64,000 bases of DNA from Bhargavaea cecembensis (GCF_001619585.1 NZ_LQNT01000009.1:496001-560000); one strand, 5' to 3'; positions 37,354 to 46,434 are shown, counted from the stretch's first letter. Notes: generated by a model from the letters alone, not told the origin. Numbers and translations are program-made.

Positions 37354-38205
37354 TTATTCATAGACATAGAATCCGCGGCCGGACTTTTTGCCGAGCCAGC
37401 CCGCGTTGACATATTTTCGGAGAAGCGGGCACGGACGGTATTTCGGATCGCCGAAACCTTCATGCAGCACTTCCATGATGTACAGACAGGTGTCCAGACC
37501 GATAAAGTCCGCGAGCTGGAGTGGTCCCATCGGATGGTTCATGCCGAGTTTCATCACTTCGTCAATTGCTTCCTTTGTTGCGACGCCCTCGTAAAGCGTG
37601 AAAATTGCTTCGTTGATCATCGGCATGAGCACCCGGTTCGAGACGAAACCGGGGTAGTCATTGACCTCAACCGGCGTCTTGGACAGCTTTCTGGTCATGT
37701 CCTCGACCGCCTGATACGTTTCGTCGGACGTGGCGAGGCCACGGATGATTTCGACGAGTTTCATGACCGGTACCGGGTTCATAAAGTGCATCCCGATCAC
37801 CTGGCCCGGCCGCTTCGTTACAGCGGCGATTTCCGTGATGGGCAGTGCAGAGGTGTTCGTCGACAAAATCGCATGCTCGTGCGCATGATCATCCAGCTGT
37901 CTGAAGATCGACTGCTTGATCTCCATCTTCTCTACCGCTGCCTCGATGATCAGATCGGCATCCTTGGCATCGGACAGATCCGTCGACTTCCGGATGCGGC
38001 CGAGCGCTGCGTTTTTTTCTTCTTCAGTCATCCGGCCCTTATCCACTCCGCGGGAAAGGTTTTTCGTGATGACTCCAAGCCCCTTTTCGTATGCTTCTTC
38101 GCTGATATCGTTCAGGGTCACGTCGAATCCGGCCTGGGCGCATACCTGTGCGATGCCTCCGCCCATCTGTCCGGCTCCAATGACCATTACGTGTTTGATG
38201 TCCAT
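37354..38205 (-). CDS. hbd: 3-hydroxybutyryl-CoA dehydrogenase
   Basis: 283 residues. Rossmann motif [18 protein letters not shown] binds NAD(P), and the family [17 protein letters not shown] signature is present. It interconverts acetoacetyl-CoA and 3-hydroxybutyryl-CoA. A CAGGGGGAG site precedes the ATG, two bases after the thiolase stop codon. Confidence 0.95.
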   Translation of the reverse strand: MDIKHVMVIGAGQMGGGIAQVCAQAGFDVTLNDISEEAYEKGLGVITKNLSRGVDKGRMTEEEKNAALGRIRKSTDLSDAKDADLIIEAAVEKMEIKQSIFRQLDDHAHEHAILSTNTSALPITEIAAVTKRPGQVIGMHFMNPVPVMKLVEIIRGLATSDETYQAVEDMTRKLSKTPVEVNDYPGFVSNRVLMPMINEAIFTLYEGVATKEAIDEVMKLGMNHPMGPLQLADFIGLDTCLYIMEVLHEGFGDPKYRPCPLLRKYVNAGWLGKKSGRGFYVYE

Positions 38206-38207
38206 GT

Positions 38208-39413
38208 TTACTCCCCCTGTCCCTGCTTCGGTACTTCAATCATGACGGCATCCCCCTGGCCGCCGCCCGAACAGATCGCCGCAATGCCGATGCCGCCGCC
38301 ACGACGTTTGAGTTCATGAGCGAGTGTGAGAATGATCCGTGCACCGCTTGCGCCGATCGGGTGGCCGAGTGCGACCGCACCGCCGTTGACGTTGACTTTC
38401 TCCGGATCGAGCCCGGCAATTTTCGCGCTGGCAAGCGAGACGGCGGCGAATGCTTCGTTGATTTCGAACAGGTCAATCTCTTCAAGCGACTTGCCGGTCT
38501 TTTCAAGAATTTCGTTAATGACAAGTCCCGGTGTCTGAGGGAAATTCTCCGGTTCGACGGCGACTTCTGCGTGTGCGATGATCTCCGCCAGGACGTCTTT
38601 TCCTTCCTGCTTTGCACGGTCCGCTTGCATGAGGACAAGCGCGCAGGCTCCGTCGTTGACACCCGGTGCGTTTCCGGCCGTAATGGTGCCTTCCTTGCCA
38701 AATGCCGGCTTCAGCTTCGCCAGCGACTCGGAAGATGTATCGCGGCGCGGCGCCTCGTCTTCCCCGACGGTGATCGTCTTCCCTTTCCGTGCCGGCACCT
38801 CGACCGGTACGATTTCTTCGACAAACAGAGCTTTGTCGATTGCCTTCAAGGCACGTTCATGGCTCCGGAGTGCCCATTCGTCCTGGGCTTCTCGCGTGAG
38901 TTCCATCTTGTCAGCGGTGCTGTTCCCATATGTGCCCATGTGAACCCGGTCAGGGTGGAACGAACAGGACAGCCCGTCATGGATCATGCCGTCGATCAGC
39001 GGTGCGTCCCCCATCTTCAGGCCGAAGCGTCCCTTCGGCATGTAATACGGTGCATTTGACATCGATTCCATGCCGCCTGCCACGATCACCTGCTCCTCAC
39101 CAAGACGGATCAATTGGTCGCCGAGCGTCACCGCGCGCATTCCGGATGCGCATACTTTATTGATCGTCTCGGTCTTCACCTTCCATGGGATCTCTGCCTT
39201 GTTAGCAGCCTGCCGGGACGGGATTTGCCCCTGGCCGCCCTGCAGGACGGTTCCCATGATGACTTCGTCCACGTCCTCAGGTGATGTTCCGGTCCGCTCA
39301 AGTGCCGCACGGATTGCCGCCCCTCCGAGATCACTTGCCGTCTGAGACGCGAGCAGTCCGCCAAATTTGCCGAATGGTGTGCGTGCCCCGCCAAGAATCG
39401 CCGTTCTTGCCAT
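38208..39413 (-). CDS. thl: Acetyl-CoA C-acetyltransferase (thiolase)
   Basis: 401 residues. The nucleophilic cysteine is in [12 protein letters not shown], the histidine in [18 protein letters not shown], and the second cysteine in [12 protein letters not shown]. It condenses or cleaves acetoacetyl-CoA. It is first gene of the thl-hbd-acd-acd-tetR-icmF operon. A candidate promoter with an operator-like element lies about 70 bases upstream. Confidence 0.96.
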   Translation of the reverse strand: MARTAILGGARTPFGKFGGLLASQTASDLGGAAIRAALERTGTSPEDVDEVIMGTVLQGGQGQIPSRQAANKAEIPWKVKTETINKVCASGMRAVTLGDQLIRLGEEQVIVAGGMESMSNAPYYMPKGRFGLKMGDAPLIDGMIHDGLSCSFHPDRVHMGTYGNSTADKMELTREAQDEWALRSHERALKAIDKALFVEEIVPVEVPARKGKTITVGEDEAPRRDTSSESLAKLKPAFGKEGTITAGNAPGVNDGACALVLMQADRAKQEGKDVLAEIIAHAEVAVEPENFPQTPGLVINEILEKTGKSLEEIDLFEINEAFAAVSLASAKIAGLDPEKVNVNGGAVALGHPIGASGARIILTLAHELKRRGGGIGIAAICSGGGQGDAVMIEVPKQGQGE

Positions 39414-39484
39414 GATCGATTTCCCCCTTTTGATTGTGAGAGCGTTTTCATATAAGTTTCATTAAATGCCGGGCGGCATCGGTC

Positions 39485-39514
39485 CACATAAGTGACTGAA
39501 CGCTCGCTCGGCAA
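39485..39514 (-). promoter_or_regulatory. Candidate promoter and FadR-like operator of the thl-icmF operon
   Basis: Minus strand TTGCCG, 18 bases, TATGTG. Inside the spacer is TGACTGA-ACGC-TCGCTCG (39493-39510, plus-strand reading), an imperfect 7-4-7 palindrome with the same layout as the box at 41861. The promoter itself is weak. Confidence 0.45.
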
Positions 39515-39524
39515 AAGTCCCGAG

Positions 39525-39548
39525 AAAAAGGGAGTGACCGGCACTCCC
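39525..39548 (-). terminator. Terminator of the Fe-S oxidoreductase gene
   Basis: Perfect 7-bp stem GGGAGTG with a five-base loop followed by TTTTT on the minus strand. It separates this gene from thl. Confidence 0.85.
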
Positions 39549-39596
39549 TCTTCCATTTGTTTCATTGTATCGAATTTTCAAAGAATCTGCAACGGC

Positions 39597-41759
39597 TTAC
39601 TGGAGAATCGGTTCTTCCTCTTCCTCGACAGTCGGCTCCAGGTTGTCCCCGAAGATGGAGCGCTCGAGCAGCTCCGCAACGTCGTACGTGCCGACCTTAT
39701 CCTCCACTTCGACCGCTTTCGTACCGTCCGAGATCATCGTCAGGCAGAACGGGCAGGCGGATGAAATCACGGAAGGATTGACTTCCAGCGCCTGTTCGGT
39801 CCGTGCGACGTTGACCCGATGGCCCTTGTCTTCCTCCATCCACATAAGGCCTCCGCCGGCGCCGCAGCACATGGCATCCTGGCGGTTCCGGACCATTTCC
39901 ACAAGTTCGACGCCCGGGATGGACTTCAGGATTTCACGCGGTGCGTCGTACACATCGTTGTAACGTCCGAGGTAGCACGAGTCGTGGAAAGTGATTTTCT
40001 CATTGACTGCGTATTTCGGCTTCAGCCTGCCTTCCATCAGAAGCTTATAAAGGAACTCGGTATGGTGATATACGATGGCCTGATAACCGAAGTCCGGATA
40101 CTCGTTTTTGAAAATGTTGTAGGCGTGCGGGTCGATCGTGATGATCTTCTTCACACCGTTTTTCTCAAACTCCTTGATATTCGCTTCGGCCAGCTCCTGG
40201 AACAGGAATTCGTTCCCGAGACGGCGGGGCGTGTCACCGGAGTTTTTCTCTTTGTTCCCGAGGATGGCGAATTTGACGCCTGCTTCGTTCAAAAGATGCG
40301 CAAACGACAGCGAGATCTTCTGGGAACGGTTGTCGAACGCACCCATCGAGCCAACCCAGAGCAGGTACTCGAAGTCTTCGCCCGATTTCTTGGCTTCCTT
40401 GACAGTCGGGATATGGAGGTCCGGACGAGCGTCGCGCCAGTTCTCCTTTTCCTTGCGGTTGAGGCCCCAAGGGTTGCCCTGGCGTTCGATGTTCGTCATT
40501 GCCCGCTGGGCGTCCGCGTCCATGCGGCCTTCTGTCATCACGAGGTAGCGGCGGAGGTCAATAATCTTGTCGACGTGTTCGTTCATGACCGGACACTGGT
40601 CTTCGCAGTTCCGGCATGTCGTGCACGCCCAGATTTCTTCTTCCGTGATGACATCCCCGATCAGGGACGGGCTGTAGATATCACCGATTACCGCGCCCTC
40701 GGCCCCTGCTGCCATCGCGAGCTGGTTGCCGCGCGTATCATTGAACATAAATTGCGGCACCCATGGTTTCTGCTTCGTCGTGACCGCTCCCGTATTGGTC
40801 AGGTGGTCGCGCAGTTTTGTGATCAGGTCCATCGGCGACAGCATCTTGCCCGTGCCGGTTGCCGGGCACATATTCGTGCATCGGCCGCACTCCACGCATG
40901 CATAGAAGTCAAGCATCTGGAGTTGCGTGAAATCCTGGATCTTCCCGACACCGATCGACGGCATCTCCTCTTCGTCGCTTTCCTCCGAATCGTCTTCCTC
41001 AAGTGCGGTGAAATCGATCGGCGCCAGTTTGCCGCGGCGGTCGAAGCGCATCAGGTACGTGTTTGCCGGGCCCGCAATCAGGTGGGCGTGCTTCGACTGA
41101 GGCACATACACGAGGAACGCGAGAAGCGTCAGCAGATGGACCCACCATGCGACAAAGAACACTGCGGCAGCGGCAGTCGGAGACATCCAGCTGAATGCTG
41201 AAGCGATCGCCGAGGCCATCGGCTCCGTCCAGGTCGTCTGATGGCCTTGCCAGATCATGTTCATACCGTTTGCGACGAGTGTCGAAAGCATGAGTGTTCC
41301 GATAAAGATCAGGACGAGGCCGGCTTTCCAGCCGCGGCGCAACCGTACGAGCTTCTCGACATAGCGGCGGTAGAACGCCCAGATGACCGCAACCAGGATC
41401 ATGAACACGACGATTTCCTGGAAGAACGTGAAGAACGGGTACACCGGCCCAAACGGCAGGTGGGAACCAGGCTTCAGCCCTTTCCAGATCAGGTCGATCG
41501 CACCAAATTGGACGAGCAGGAATCCGTAGAAGAACATGACGTGGATGGCCCCGCTCTTCTTGTCCTTCAGTAGTTTTTTCTGTCCGAAGACGTTTGTCCA
41601 CACGGCACGCAGCCGCTCATCAATCTTTGCATCAAACTCCTCTTTCTTTCCGAGTCTGATGAAGTCAATGCGTGTTTTGACCACGTATGTGAACAACCCG
41701 AGCGCGTATGCTGTGACGGCCAGGAACAGAATCCAGTTGGCGATAAGCAATGGGTTCAC
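39597..41759 (-). CDS. Membrane (Fe-S)-binding oxidoreductase, HdrD/EtfD-like (YwjF family)
   Basis: 720 residues from a GTG behind GGGAGGGACC; the frame is open 16 codons further. About six N-terminal membrane helices (nitrate reductase gamma-like, residues 5-220) are followed by an acidic linker, two [4Fe-4S] ferredoxin motifs (CVECGRCTNMCP at about 288 and CTTCRNCEDQCP at about 379) and a C-terminal CCG domain with CCGAGGG. Proteins of this kind are proposed to take electrons from ETF and acyl-CoA dehydrogenases to quinone. The FadR-like promoter and the neighbours support that role. It is the counterpart of B. subtilis ywjF beside acdA and rpoE. Confidence 0.9.
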   Translation of the reverse strand: MNPLLIANWILFLAVTAYALGLFTYVVKTRIDFIRLGKKEEFDAKIDERLRAVWTNVFGQKKLLKDKKSGAIHVMFFYGFLLVQFGAIDLIWKGLKPGSHLPFGPVYPFFTFFQEIVVFMILVAVIWAFYRRYVEKLVRLRRGWKAGLVLIFIGTLMLSTLVANGMNMIWQGHQTTWTEPMASAIASAFSWMSPTAAAAVFFVAWWVHLLTLLAFLVYVPQSKHAHLIAGPANTYLMRFDRRGKLAPIDFTALEEDDSEESDEEEMPSIGVGKIQDFTQLQMLDFYACVECGRCTNMCPATGTGKMLSPMDLITKLRDHLTNTGAVTTKQKPWVPQFMFNDTRGNQLAMAAGAEGAVIGDIYSPSLIGDVITEEEIWACTTCRNCEDQCPVMNEHVDKIIDLRRYLVMTEGRMDADAQRAMTNIERQGNPWGLNRKEKENWRDARPDLHIPTVKEAKKSGEDFEYLLWVGSMGAFDNRSQKISLSFAHLLNEAGVKFAILGNKEKNSGDTPRRLGNEFLFQELAEANIKEFEKNGVKKIITIDPHAYNIFKNEYPDFGYQAIVYHHTEFLYKLLMEGRLKPKYAVNEKITFHDSCYLGRYNDVYDAPREILKSIPGVELVEMVRNRQDAMCCGAGGGLMWMEEDKGHRVNVARTEQALEVNPSVISSACPFCLTMISDGTKAVEVEDKVGTYDVAELLERSIFGDNLEPTVEEEEEPILQ

Positions 41760-41850
41760 ATTGGTCCCTCCCTTTCCGGTACCGGCCGCCATTGAATCCG
41801 CTTTCACTGAACGTGATTACAGGTCGGCTCCGGCATCTCTTATTGACTCC

Positions 41851-41879
41851 AGTGTAATAATGAATGAGCATTCAGTCAA
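41851..41879 (-). promoter_or_regulatory. Sigma-A promoter with embedded FadR-type operator
   Basis: Minus strand TTGACT, 17 bases, TACACT. The spacer and -35 contain TGAATGA-GCAT-TCAGTCA (41861-41878), one mismatch from a perfect 7-4-7 palindrome and close to the Bacillus FadR box TGAATGA-N4-TCATTCA. Binding would block polymerase, with release expected on long-chain acyl-CoA. Confidence 0.75.
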
Positions 41880-41914
41880 CAATATTTTTGAATTTTGTCC
41901 CGAGTGACAAAAGT

Positions 41915-41956
41915 GAGGCATCCGTGTTCCCGATTGTACGGGAAAGCGGATGCCTC
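41915..41956. terminator. Terminator-like hairpin downstream of the cobalamin operon
   Basis: Perfect 10-bp stem GAGGCATCCG with an inner hairpin TTCCCG/CGGGAA. A short T-rich stretch follows on the minus strand. The 200 bases between it and cblS (41957-42156) show nothing recognisable. Confidence 0.65.
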
Positions 41957-42156
41957 TGCAATGTCATTTTTTATTGGTATTCCGATGGTTTTATGTAATT
42001 TTCCCCGGTGTGGGCATGTTCCTGAAGCTTCATCCGCACATTCACCGCGTGCCTGTCCGATCGGGGACCCTGGCTCCGAGGGCAGACATGCGTACCGGCT
42101 CCGGACCGGACTGGGCCACTGCGATGAGCAGACTGCCGGTTGTCTTCCGGCTTGTT

Positions 42157-42831
42157 TCAGCCCATTTCATGGAAGAATTCACCGAAATGTGCCCGGGCAT
42201 CGGGTTCCTTTCCCGGTACAGTGCGGACGAAAACAGCAGTGGCCGGGCCGGCGGAAGCTACGGGATCCACTTCGGACGGCAGCCGTGCAGGGACCTGTCC
42301 GGTAAGCCGCTCCCATTCCGCTCCGATTCCCCCTGACCCCGCCGGCCAGACGGAGTTGATGATTCCCTCATTAAGTGCGGCCTTCACCTTTCCGAGTTCC
42401 GCACACTTTTCCGTCTCCCGGATGACGGCTTCACCGACAAGAGGACGGCCATAAAGGAACCATTTTCCATCTGACTCCCCAATATTCCGAGACTTTCTCC
42501 CGATCATCGTCACACTCATCGCGGATTGCAGCATGTCCATGTTCGTCTCTGTGCTTCCTGATATCGGCGGAGGCGTCAGTGAACTTTCCGTGAACGCCCG
42601 ACGGATTCCGGAAGAGTACTTATCCCAACTCGTATTCCCGCTGAAGTTGTGAAGGATGACGGCGGTCGGCTCTGCTCCTGCCGCCCACTGCTCAAGAAGA
42701 GTGACCCGTGCAGAAAAGTAGCCTACCAGTTCATCCGGCGCATGAACGGCATCTGCCGCCTTCTTGCCGATGCCGCCCGAGTTATCAGTTGTGACGACCC
42801 ATCCTCCGCCCAGCTCCAGAGCATTTCTCAC
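42157..42831 (-). CDS. cblS: Putative alpha-ribazole kinase (CblS-like, PurM-fold)
   Basis: 224 residues, overlapping cblT by four bases (ATGA). It has an AIR-synthase/ThiL-like opening with TTDNSGGIGKKAAD, then ILHNFSG and a later GIINSVWPAGSGGIG. In Listeria and Geobacillus CblS phosphorylates alpha-ribazole to alpha-ribazole phosphate, bypassing CobT. It is last in a cobalamin salvage operon that lacks CobT and sits with the ECF-type transporter gene, which supports the call. Family recognition is by pattern and context, not by a search. Confidence 0.72.
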   Translation of the reverse strand: MRNALELGGGWVVTTDNSGGIGKKAADAVHAPDELVGYFSARVTLLEQWAAGAEPTAVILHNFSGNTSWDKYSSGIRRAFTESSLTPPPISGSTETNMDMLQSAMSVTMIGRKSRNIGESDGKWFLYGRPLVGEAVIRETEKCAELGKVKAALNEGIINSVWPAGSGGIGAEWERLTGQVPARLPSEVDPVASAGPATAVFVRTVPGKEPDARAHFGEFFHEMG

Positions 42832-43313
42832 CGGGCCACCTCTTTCCGGACCGCAGCTTTTCGCACAATGGGCAGGGTCGCCCCAGCTACAACAGCATTA
42901 ACAAGAGTCGCTGCCGGAATCGCGATGATCGCCGTCCAAAAGAATGCAGGTGAAATGAGCCAGTAAAAAGGCAGAACGGCAACCACACCGTTACCGACCA
43001 GGAAGACCCCCCATTTGAGGAGGTTCCGTCCCTGACGGTGCAGCAAGGCAAAACCGCCGATCACAAAAAACATTTCAACAGCAATCAGCAGATGAAGCGG
43101 TCCGAGCGGTGTTCCTCCAGTTATGGCGGAAATCAGATGTCCGATCATCGCTGCCGCTCCGGCTGCTGCAGGCGGAAGGACAGCCGCGGCCAACAGTGCC
43201 GGAGCGGAATCCAGCGCCGCAGAACCGATGCCCATCGGAATCTTCACAAGTGCTCCGATCGCGCACATGGCCGATACCATCGCCGTCAGCACAATCAGAC
43301 GCGTGCTGTTCAA
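42828..43313 (-). CDS. cblT: ECF transporter S component, putative alpha-ribazole transporter (CblT-like)
   Basis: 161 residues with five to six membrane helices, overlapping both neighbours by four bases. The topology and small size are of an ECF substrate-binding subunit; LVKIPMGIGSAALDSAPALLAA and HLISAITGGTPLGPLH resemble the family. CblT imports alpha-ribazole. The energising ECF-A and T subunits are not in this window. Confidence 0.75.
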   Translation of the reverse strand: MNSTRLIVLTAMVSAMCAIGALVKIPMGIGSAALDSAPALLAAAVLPPAAAGAAAMIGHLISAITGGTPLGPLHLLIAVEMFFVIGGFALLHRQGRNLLKWGVFLVGNGVVAVLPFYWLISPAFFWTAIIAIPAATLVNAVVAGATLPIVRKAAVRKEVAR

Positions 43314-43906
43314 TCGGTCTCACCCTTCTTTTCTTTTCTCTTCGTATTCCGGAACACCTTGGCGCTCCTTGCATATTCGACATCCGTCCGTCCCAGCCGG
43401 AAATTGGCGATCCGTGCAGCTGCAAACAGATAATCAGAAAGCCGATTAATATACTGCAGCGAAGTCTCCGGAACCGGTTCTTCGTCATTCATCAGCCGGA
43501 CCACCTGACGCTCTGCCCTTCTCGCCACCGTTCTGGCAATGTGAAGCGTCGCAGCAGGATCCGTTCCGCCCGGAAGGATGAACCGCTCAAGTTCAGGCGC
43601 TTCCTCAGTAAGTTCATCAATCCTCTTCTCGAGCCGTTCAATCGAAATCGGGCTGAGCTTGTTTTCCCGTTTTTCGGTGACATTTGCCAGATCGCCCCCG
43701 CAGTCAAACAACTCATGCTGGATCTCCTCGAGATCTTCAAGCAAGTCACCGAATAATTGTTCCGGGAGTTCAGACATCGCCTTGCCGATAAATGAATTGA
43801 GTTCATCCGTCGTGCCGTAAGCTTCAACACGGAGGTGGTCCTTGGATACTCTCGCACCGATGAGCCCTGTCATCCCTTTGTCTCCCGTTCGTGTGTAAAT
43901 CCCCAT
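43310..43906 (-). CDS. pduO: ATP:cob(I)alamin adenosyltransferase (PduO type)
   Basis: 198 residues from the ATG behind ATAGGAGGAAG. The N-terminal signature is MGIYTRTGDKGMTGLIGARVSKD, and the C-terminal helix has RRAERQVVRL and YINRLSDYLFAAAR. It adenosylates cob(I)alamin or cobinamide, giving the form needed by CbiB, CobU and IcmF. It overlaps cblT by four bases. Confidence 0.95.
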   Translation of the reverse strand: MGIYTRTGDKGMTGLIGARVSKDHLRVEAYGTTDELNSFIGKAMSELPEQLFGDLLEDLEEIQHELFDCGGDLANVTEKRENKLSPISIERLEKRIDELTEEAPELERFILPGGTDPAATLHIARTVARRAERQVVRLMNDEEPVPETSLQYINRLSDYLFAAARIANFRLGRTDVEYARSAKVFRNTKRKEKKGETD

Positions 43907-43929
43907 CCTTCTTCCTCCTATCTGCAGAT

Positions 43930-44322
43930 TCACTTCAGTTCTTTCGCAAGTCCGTACCAGATCCGTGTGACTCGGCCGGCTTCCCTGAACAGCCGCTGAT
44001 TCAGACGGCCGCATACGTCGCGGAGCCAGCGGCTATGGGGATCGGAGGGAACGATTCCCCTGCCGATATCCGTCAAGATGATGACCAGCCGGTCGGGGTC
44101 CGCAGCTTCAATAAAGCGGAACACGTCTTTCATGGCGGACTCCTCGTCTTCATGGTTGGATGATATGTAGGTTTCCAGTCCGGCAAGAACCACCCGGCCG
44201 GACTCAGGTTCCGGCAGCCGGGAAAGATCTCCCGCCTCGATCCATTGCAATGTTTCACCGGAAAGCGCCGTTCTTACGTACTCGCGCTTCCCGTTATGGG
44301 CTCCTCCGATATAAATGTGCAT
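43930..44322 (-). CDS. Short CobU-like protein (second CobU homologue)
   Basis: 130 residues from the ATG behind GGGAGGAGGG, starting 49 bases inside cobC. The N-terminus has a P-loop-like GGAHNGKR (residues 6-13). The C-terminal block GRGIVPSDPHSRWLRDVCGRLNQRLF is the canonical CobU end. It lacks the histidine-containing loop (RIxHHR) that CobU uses as guanylyl acceptor, and is some 50 residues shorter than CobU. It may be a partner or kinase-only variant of the full-length CobU at 46431. Function is uncertain. Confidence 0.75.
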   Translation of the reverse strand: MHIYIGGAHNGKREYVRTALSGETLQWIEAGDLSRLPEPESGRVVLAGLETYISSNHEDEESAMKDVFRFIEAADPDRLVIILTDIGRGIVPSDPHSRWLRDVCGRLNQRLFREAGRVTRIWYGLAKELK

Positions 44323-44870
44323 CGCTTTCCCTCCTCCCATGACCTGCGGCTGGACCATTCCAACCTGTACAAACCTCCTGCCGGCATGGTCCATCCGAAA
44401 AAAGGCCGGCGCTCCGGAGCAAGATGATTCAGCAGGATCCTTGCCGGGCCTCCATGCGTGACAATGGCCGCCGACCGGAACCTCCGTTTCCTGAGTTGCT
44501 CAAGCCCCCGCAGCACACGGTCTTCCAGGCGGTCAAACCGCTCACCGCCGGGCGGATGCTCAGTTGCCGGGTCGTCAATCCAACGGCGATAGCGAACGTC
44601 TTCTTTCAGGTCGTCATACGTTTTCATTTCCCAGGCGCCAAAATCAACCTCCCTGAATTCAGGGAGGGGTTCGTACGGCAGCCCGGGAAATAAAAAACCG
44701 GCAGTCTGTCTGCACCGAAGGAGATCGCTCCCCGTCAGGCAATCCGGAAAGAATCCGGCCGGACCGGCATCTGTGCATACAGGGACATCGCTCCACCCGA
44801 CATACCGGCGTTCCCGATTCGCAGCTGTTTCAAGATGCCTGATCACATACAGAACAAAAGAATCGTCCAT
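44274..44870 (-). CDS. cobC: Histidine phosphatase, putative alpha-ribazole-5'-phosphate phosphatase
   Basis: 198 residues. The phosphatase motif is RHLETAAN (usually RHGET), with the second histidine in IVTHGGPARIL and a GWSDVP loop. In the Salmonella pathway CobC removes the phosphate from alpha-ribazole phosphate or adenosylcobalamin phosphate. It overlaps cobS by 28 bases. The glycine to leucine change in the RHG motif is unusual. Broad histidine phosphatase activity is the alternative. Confidence 0.8.
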   Translation of the reverse strand: MDDSFVLYVIRHLETAANRERRYVGWSDVPVCTDAGPAGFFPDCLTGSDLLRCRQTAGFLFPGLPYEPLPEFREVDFGAWEMKTYDDLKEDVRYRRWIDDPATEHPPGGERFDRLEDRVLRGLEQLRKRRFRSAAIVTHGGPARILLNHLAPERRPFFGWTMPAGGLYRLEWSSRRSWEEGKRCTFISEEPITGSAST

Positions 44871-45610
44871 AAAAGCAGCTCACATCCTTCGACAAATGCA
44901 CCGGCCAGATCACCGGTGGCACCCCCGAAATTCCGGACCGTCCAGTTTCTGAAGATCAGAACCGCCACGAAAACCGCCGCAACCCCGACCGCCGGAAATA
45001 GCAGGCTCTCCGACCAGGCTGCCGCAGCAGCCCCGCCCAGAGCGAGCATGGCCGCGGCAGGAATGCCAATGCGGAACCCTTCCAGTTTCCCGATGAAAAA
45101 CACAAGCACACCCGAACGTTTCGCCTGTGCAGTAATCGACAGATAAATGGAAAGCCCTGCCCGTGCAGCAAACGGCACGAATACCGCAAATGCGGGTACC
45201 AGTCCTTCCCTGCCAATCAATTCTGACAGGACCGCGAGCTTTCCGAGAAGCAGAAACAACAGTGCCATCGTGCCGAATGCCCCAATCCGCGGATCTCCCA
45301 GAATCTCCAGACGCTTGTTTTTCTCGCGGTAGGAAAAGTACGCATCCCCCATATCCGCCCAGCCGTCCAGATGGAGCCCGCCTGATAAGACTGCAAGCAT
45401 CAGTACCAAAACAAAGGCCGTAAGGAACGGTTCCGTTCCTCCGGGCCCGGCAGCCAATGCAGCTGCTGACCATGATACGGCGCCGATCAGTGCGCCGACC
45501 ACCGGATTGAGTGTGAACATCCAGATTGCCTCTTTCCTGCCGATTGGCAGGTTTTTGCGCACAGGCACCGCCGTGAAAAACTGAATGGCGAGAAGTAAGC
45601 CGCGGATCAT
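44843..45610 (-). CDS. cobS: Adenosylcobinamide-GDP ribazoletransferase (cobalamin synthase)
   Basis: 255 residues with six to seven membrane helices. Family marks are IQFFTAVPV at the start, GGLHLDGWADMGDA, EILGDPRIGAFG and the GGATGD motif. It joins adenosylcobinamide-GDP to alpha-ribazole or its phosphate in the membrane. It overlaps the truncated cobQ by four bases. Confidence 0.95.
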   Translation of the reverse strand: MIRGLLLAIQFFTAVPVRKNLPIGRKEAIWMFTLNPVVGALIGAVSWSAAALAAGPGGTEPFLTAFVLVLMLAVLSGGLHLDGWADMGDAYFSYREKNKRLEILGDPRIGAFGTMALLFLLLGKLAVLSELIGREGLVPAFAVFVPFAARAGLSIYLSITAQAKRSGVLVFFIGKLEGFRIGIPAAAMLALGGAAAAAWSESLLFPAVGVAAVFVAVLIFRNWTVRNFGGATGDLAGAFVEGCELLLWTILLFCM

Positions 45611-46434
45611 CGGCCTTCTTCTCCGAAAATCAGACCCCGGATGCGCGGCCAGTCCGCATAGTTGCGGAAATGGGCTGCCCACTCATCATACAGGGGCCGA
45701 TAGGGTTCCCCTTCCTTGCCCAGTGAATCTTCTTCCTGAATCCCGTGGCCATCCATATAGGGCAACACGCCCAGGACCGGAAGCCCGGTATGATTCTCCA
45801 AAAAATCGATGCCGCTTTGGAATAGCCTGATATCGCCCCGGAACTTGTTGATGAGAATGCCCTTGACCCGATTTCTGTCCTGCATATCCAGCAGTGCAAG
45901 CGTGCCGATGACCGATGCGAACACCCCGCCCCGCTCAATGTCTGCAACGAGCAAAACCGGAACATCTGCCTCCCTGGCGACCCGCATGTTCACCATTTCC
46001 CGGTCGTTCAGGTTGACTTCTGCCGGACTCCCCGCACCTTCAATGACTACGGCATCATAACGGTCACCAAGAACCCTCAGCGACTTCCGGATCGCTTCCA
46101 TGCCAATCCGAAAAAAGCGTTCCCTGTATTCCATTCCGTCCATCTCGCCGAACGGCCTGCCCAGAAGGAGGATATCCGCAGTCCTGTCATCTGCAGGTTT
46201 CAGCACAATCGGGTTCATCTCGGGCACCGGCGGGATTTTCGCCGCTTCCGCCTGCACACTCTGTGCCCGGCTGATATGGAGACCGTCACCAATATCAGTC
46301 GTGAAGGCCGACATATTCTGTGATTTGAAAGGCGCCGTCCGAATCCCCTCATCAGCGAGCAACCGGCAGATTGCCGTGCATATCATGCTTTTTCCGACAT
46401 GCGACGCGGTTCCCTGGATCATGATCCCGTTCAT
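45607..46434 (-). CDS. CobQ/CbiP N-terminal domain protein lacking the amidotransferase half
   Basis: 275 residues against about 500 for cobyric acid synthase. It has the whole ATP-binding (BioD-like) half: IQGTASHVGKS at the start, PFKSQNMSAF, EGAGSPAEVNLND, ADIERGGVFAS and INKFRGDI. After GVLPYMDGHGIQEEDSL it ends in a short divergent tail, with no class I amidotransferase domain. Four-base overlaps with cobU and cobS at both ends argue against a recent frameshift. With CbiZ present, cobyric acid is already amidated, so a second function or use of free ammonia is possible. Confidence 0.8.
   Translation of the reverse strand: MNGIMIQGTASHVGKSMICTAICRLLADEGIRTAPFKSQNMSAFTTDIGDGLHISRAQSVQAEAAKIPPVPEMNPIVLKPADDRTADILLLGRPFGEMDGMEYRERFFRIGMEAIRKSLRVLGDRYDAVVIEGAGSPAEVNLNDREMVNMRVAREADVPVLLVADIERGGVFASVIGTLALLDMQDRNRVKGILINKFRGDIRLFQSGIDFLENHTGLPVLGVLPYMDGHGIQEEDSLGKEGEPYRPLYDEWAAHFRNYADWPRIRGLIFGEEGR

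Noticed and set aside
45607-45610. Frameshift explanation for the short CobQ
   Set aside because: The stop codon overlaps the cobS start in an ATGA and cobS is intact right away, so no room exists for a lost amidotransferase domain.
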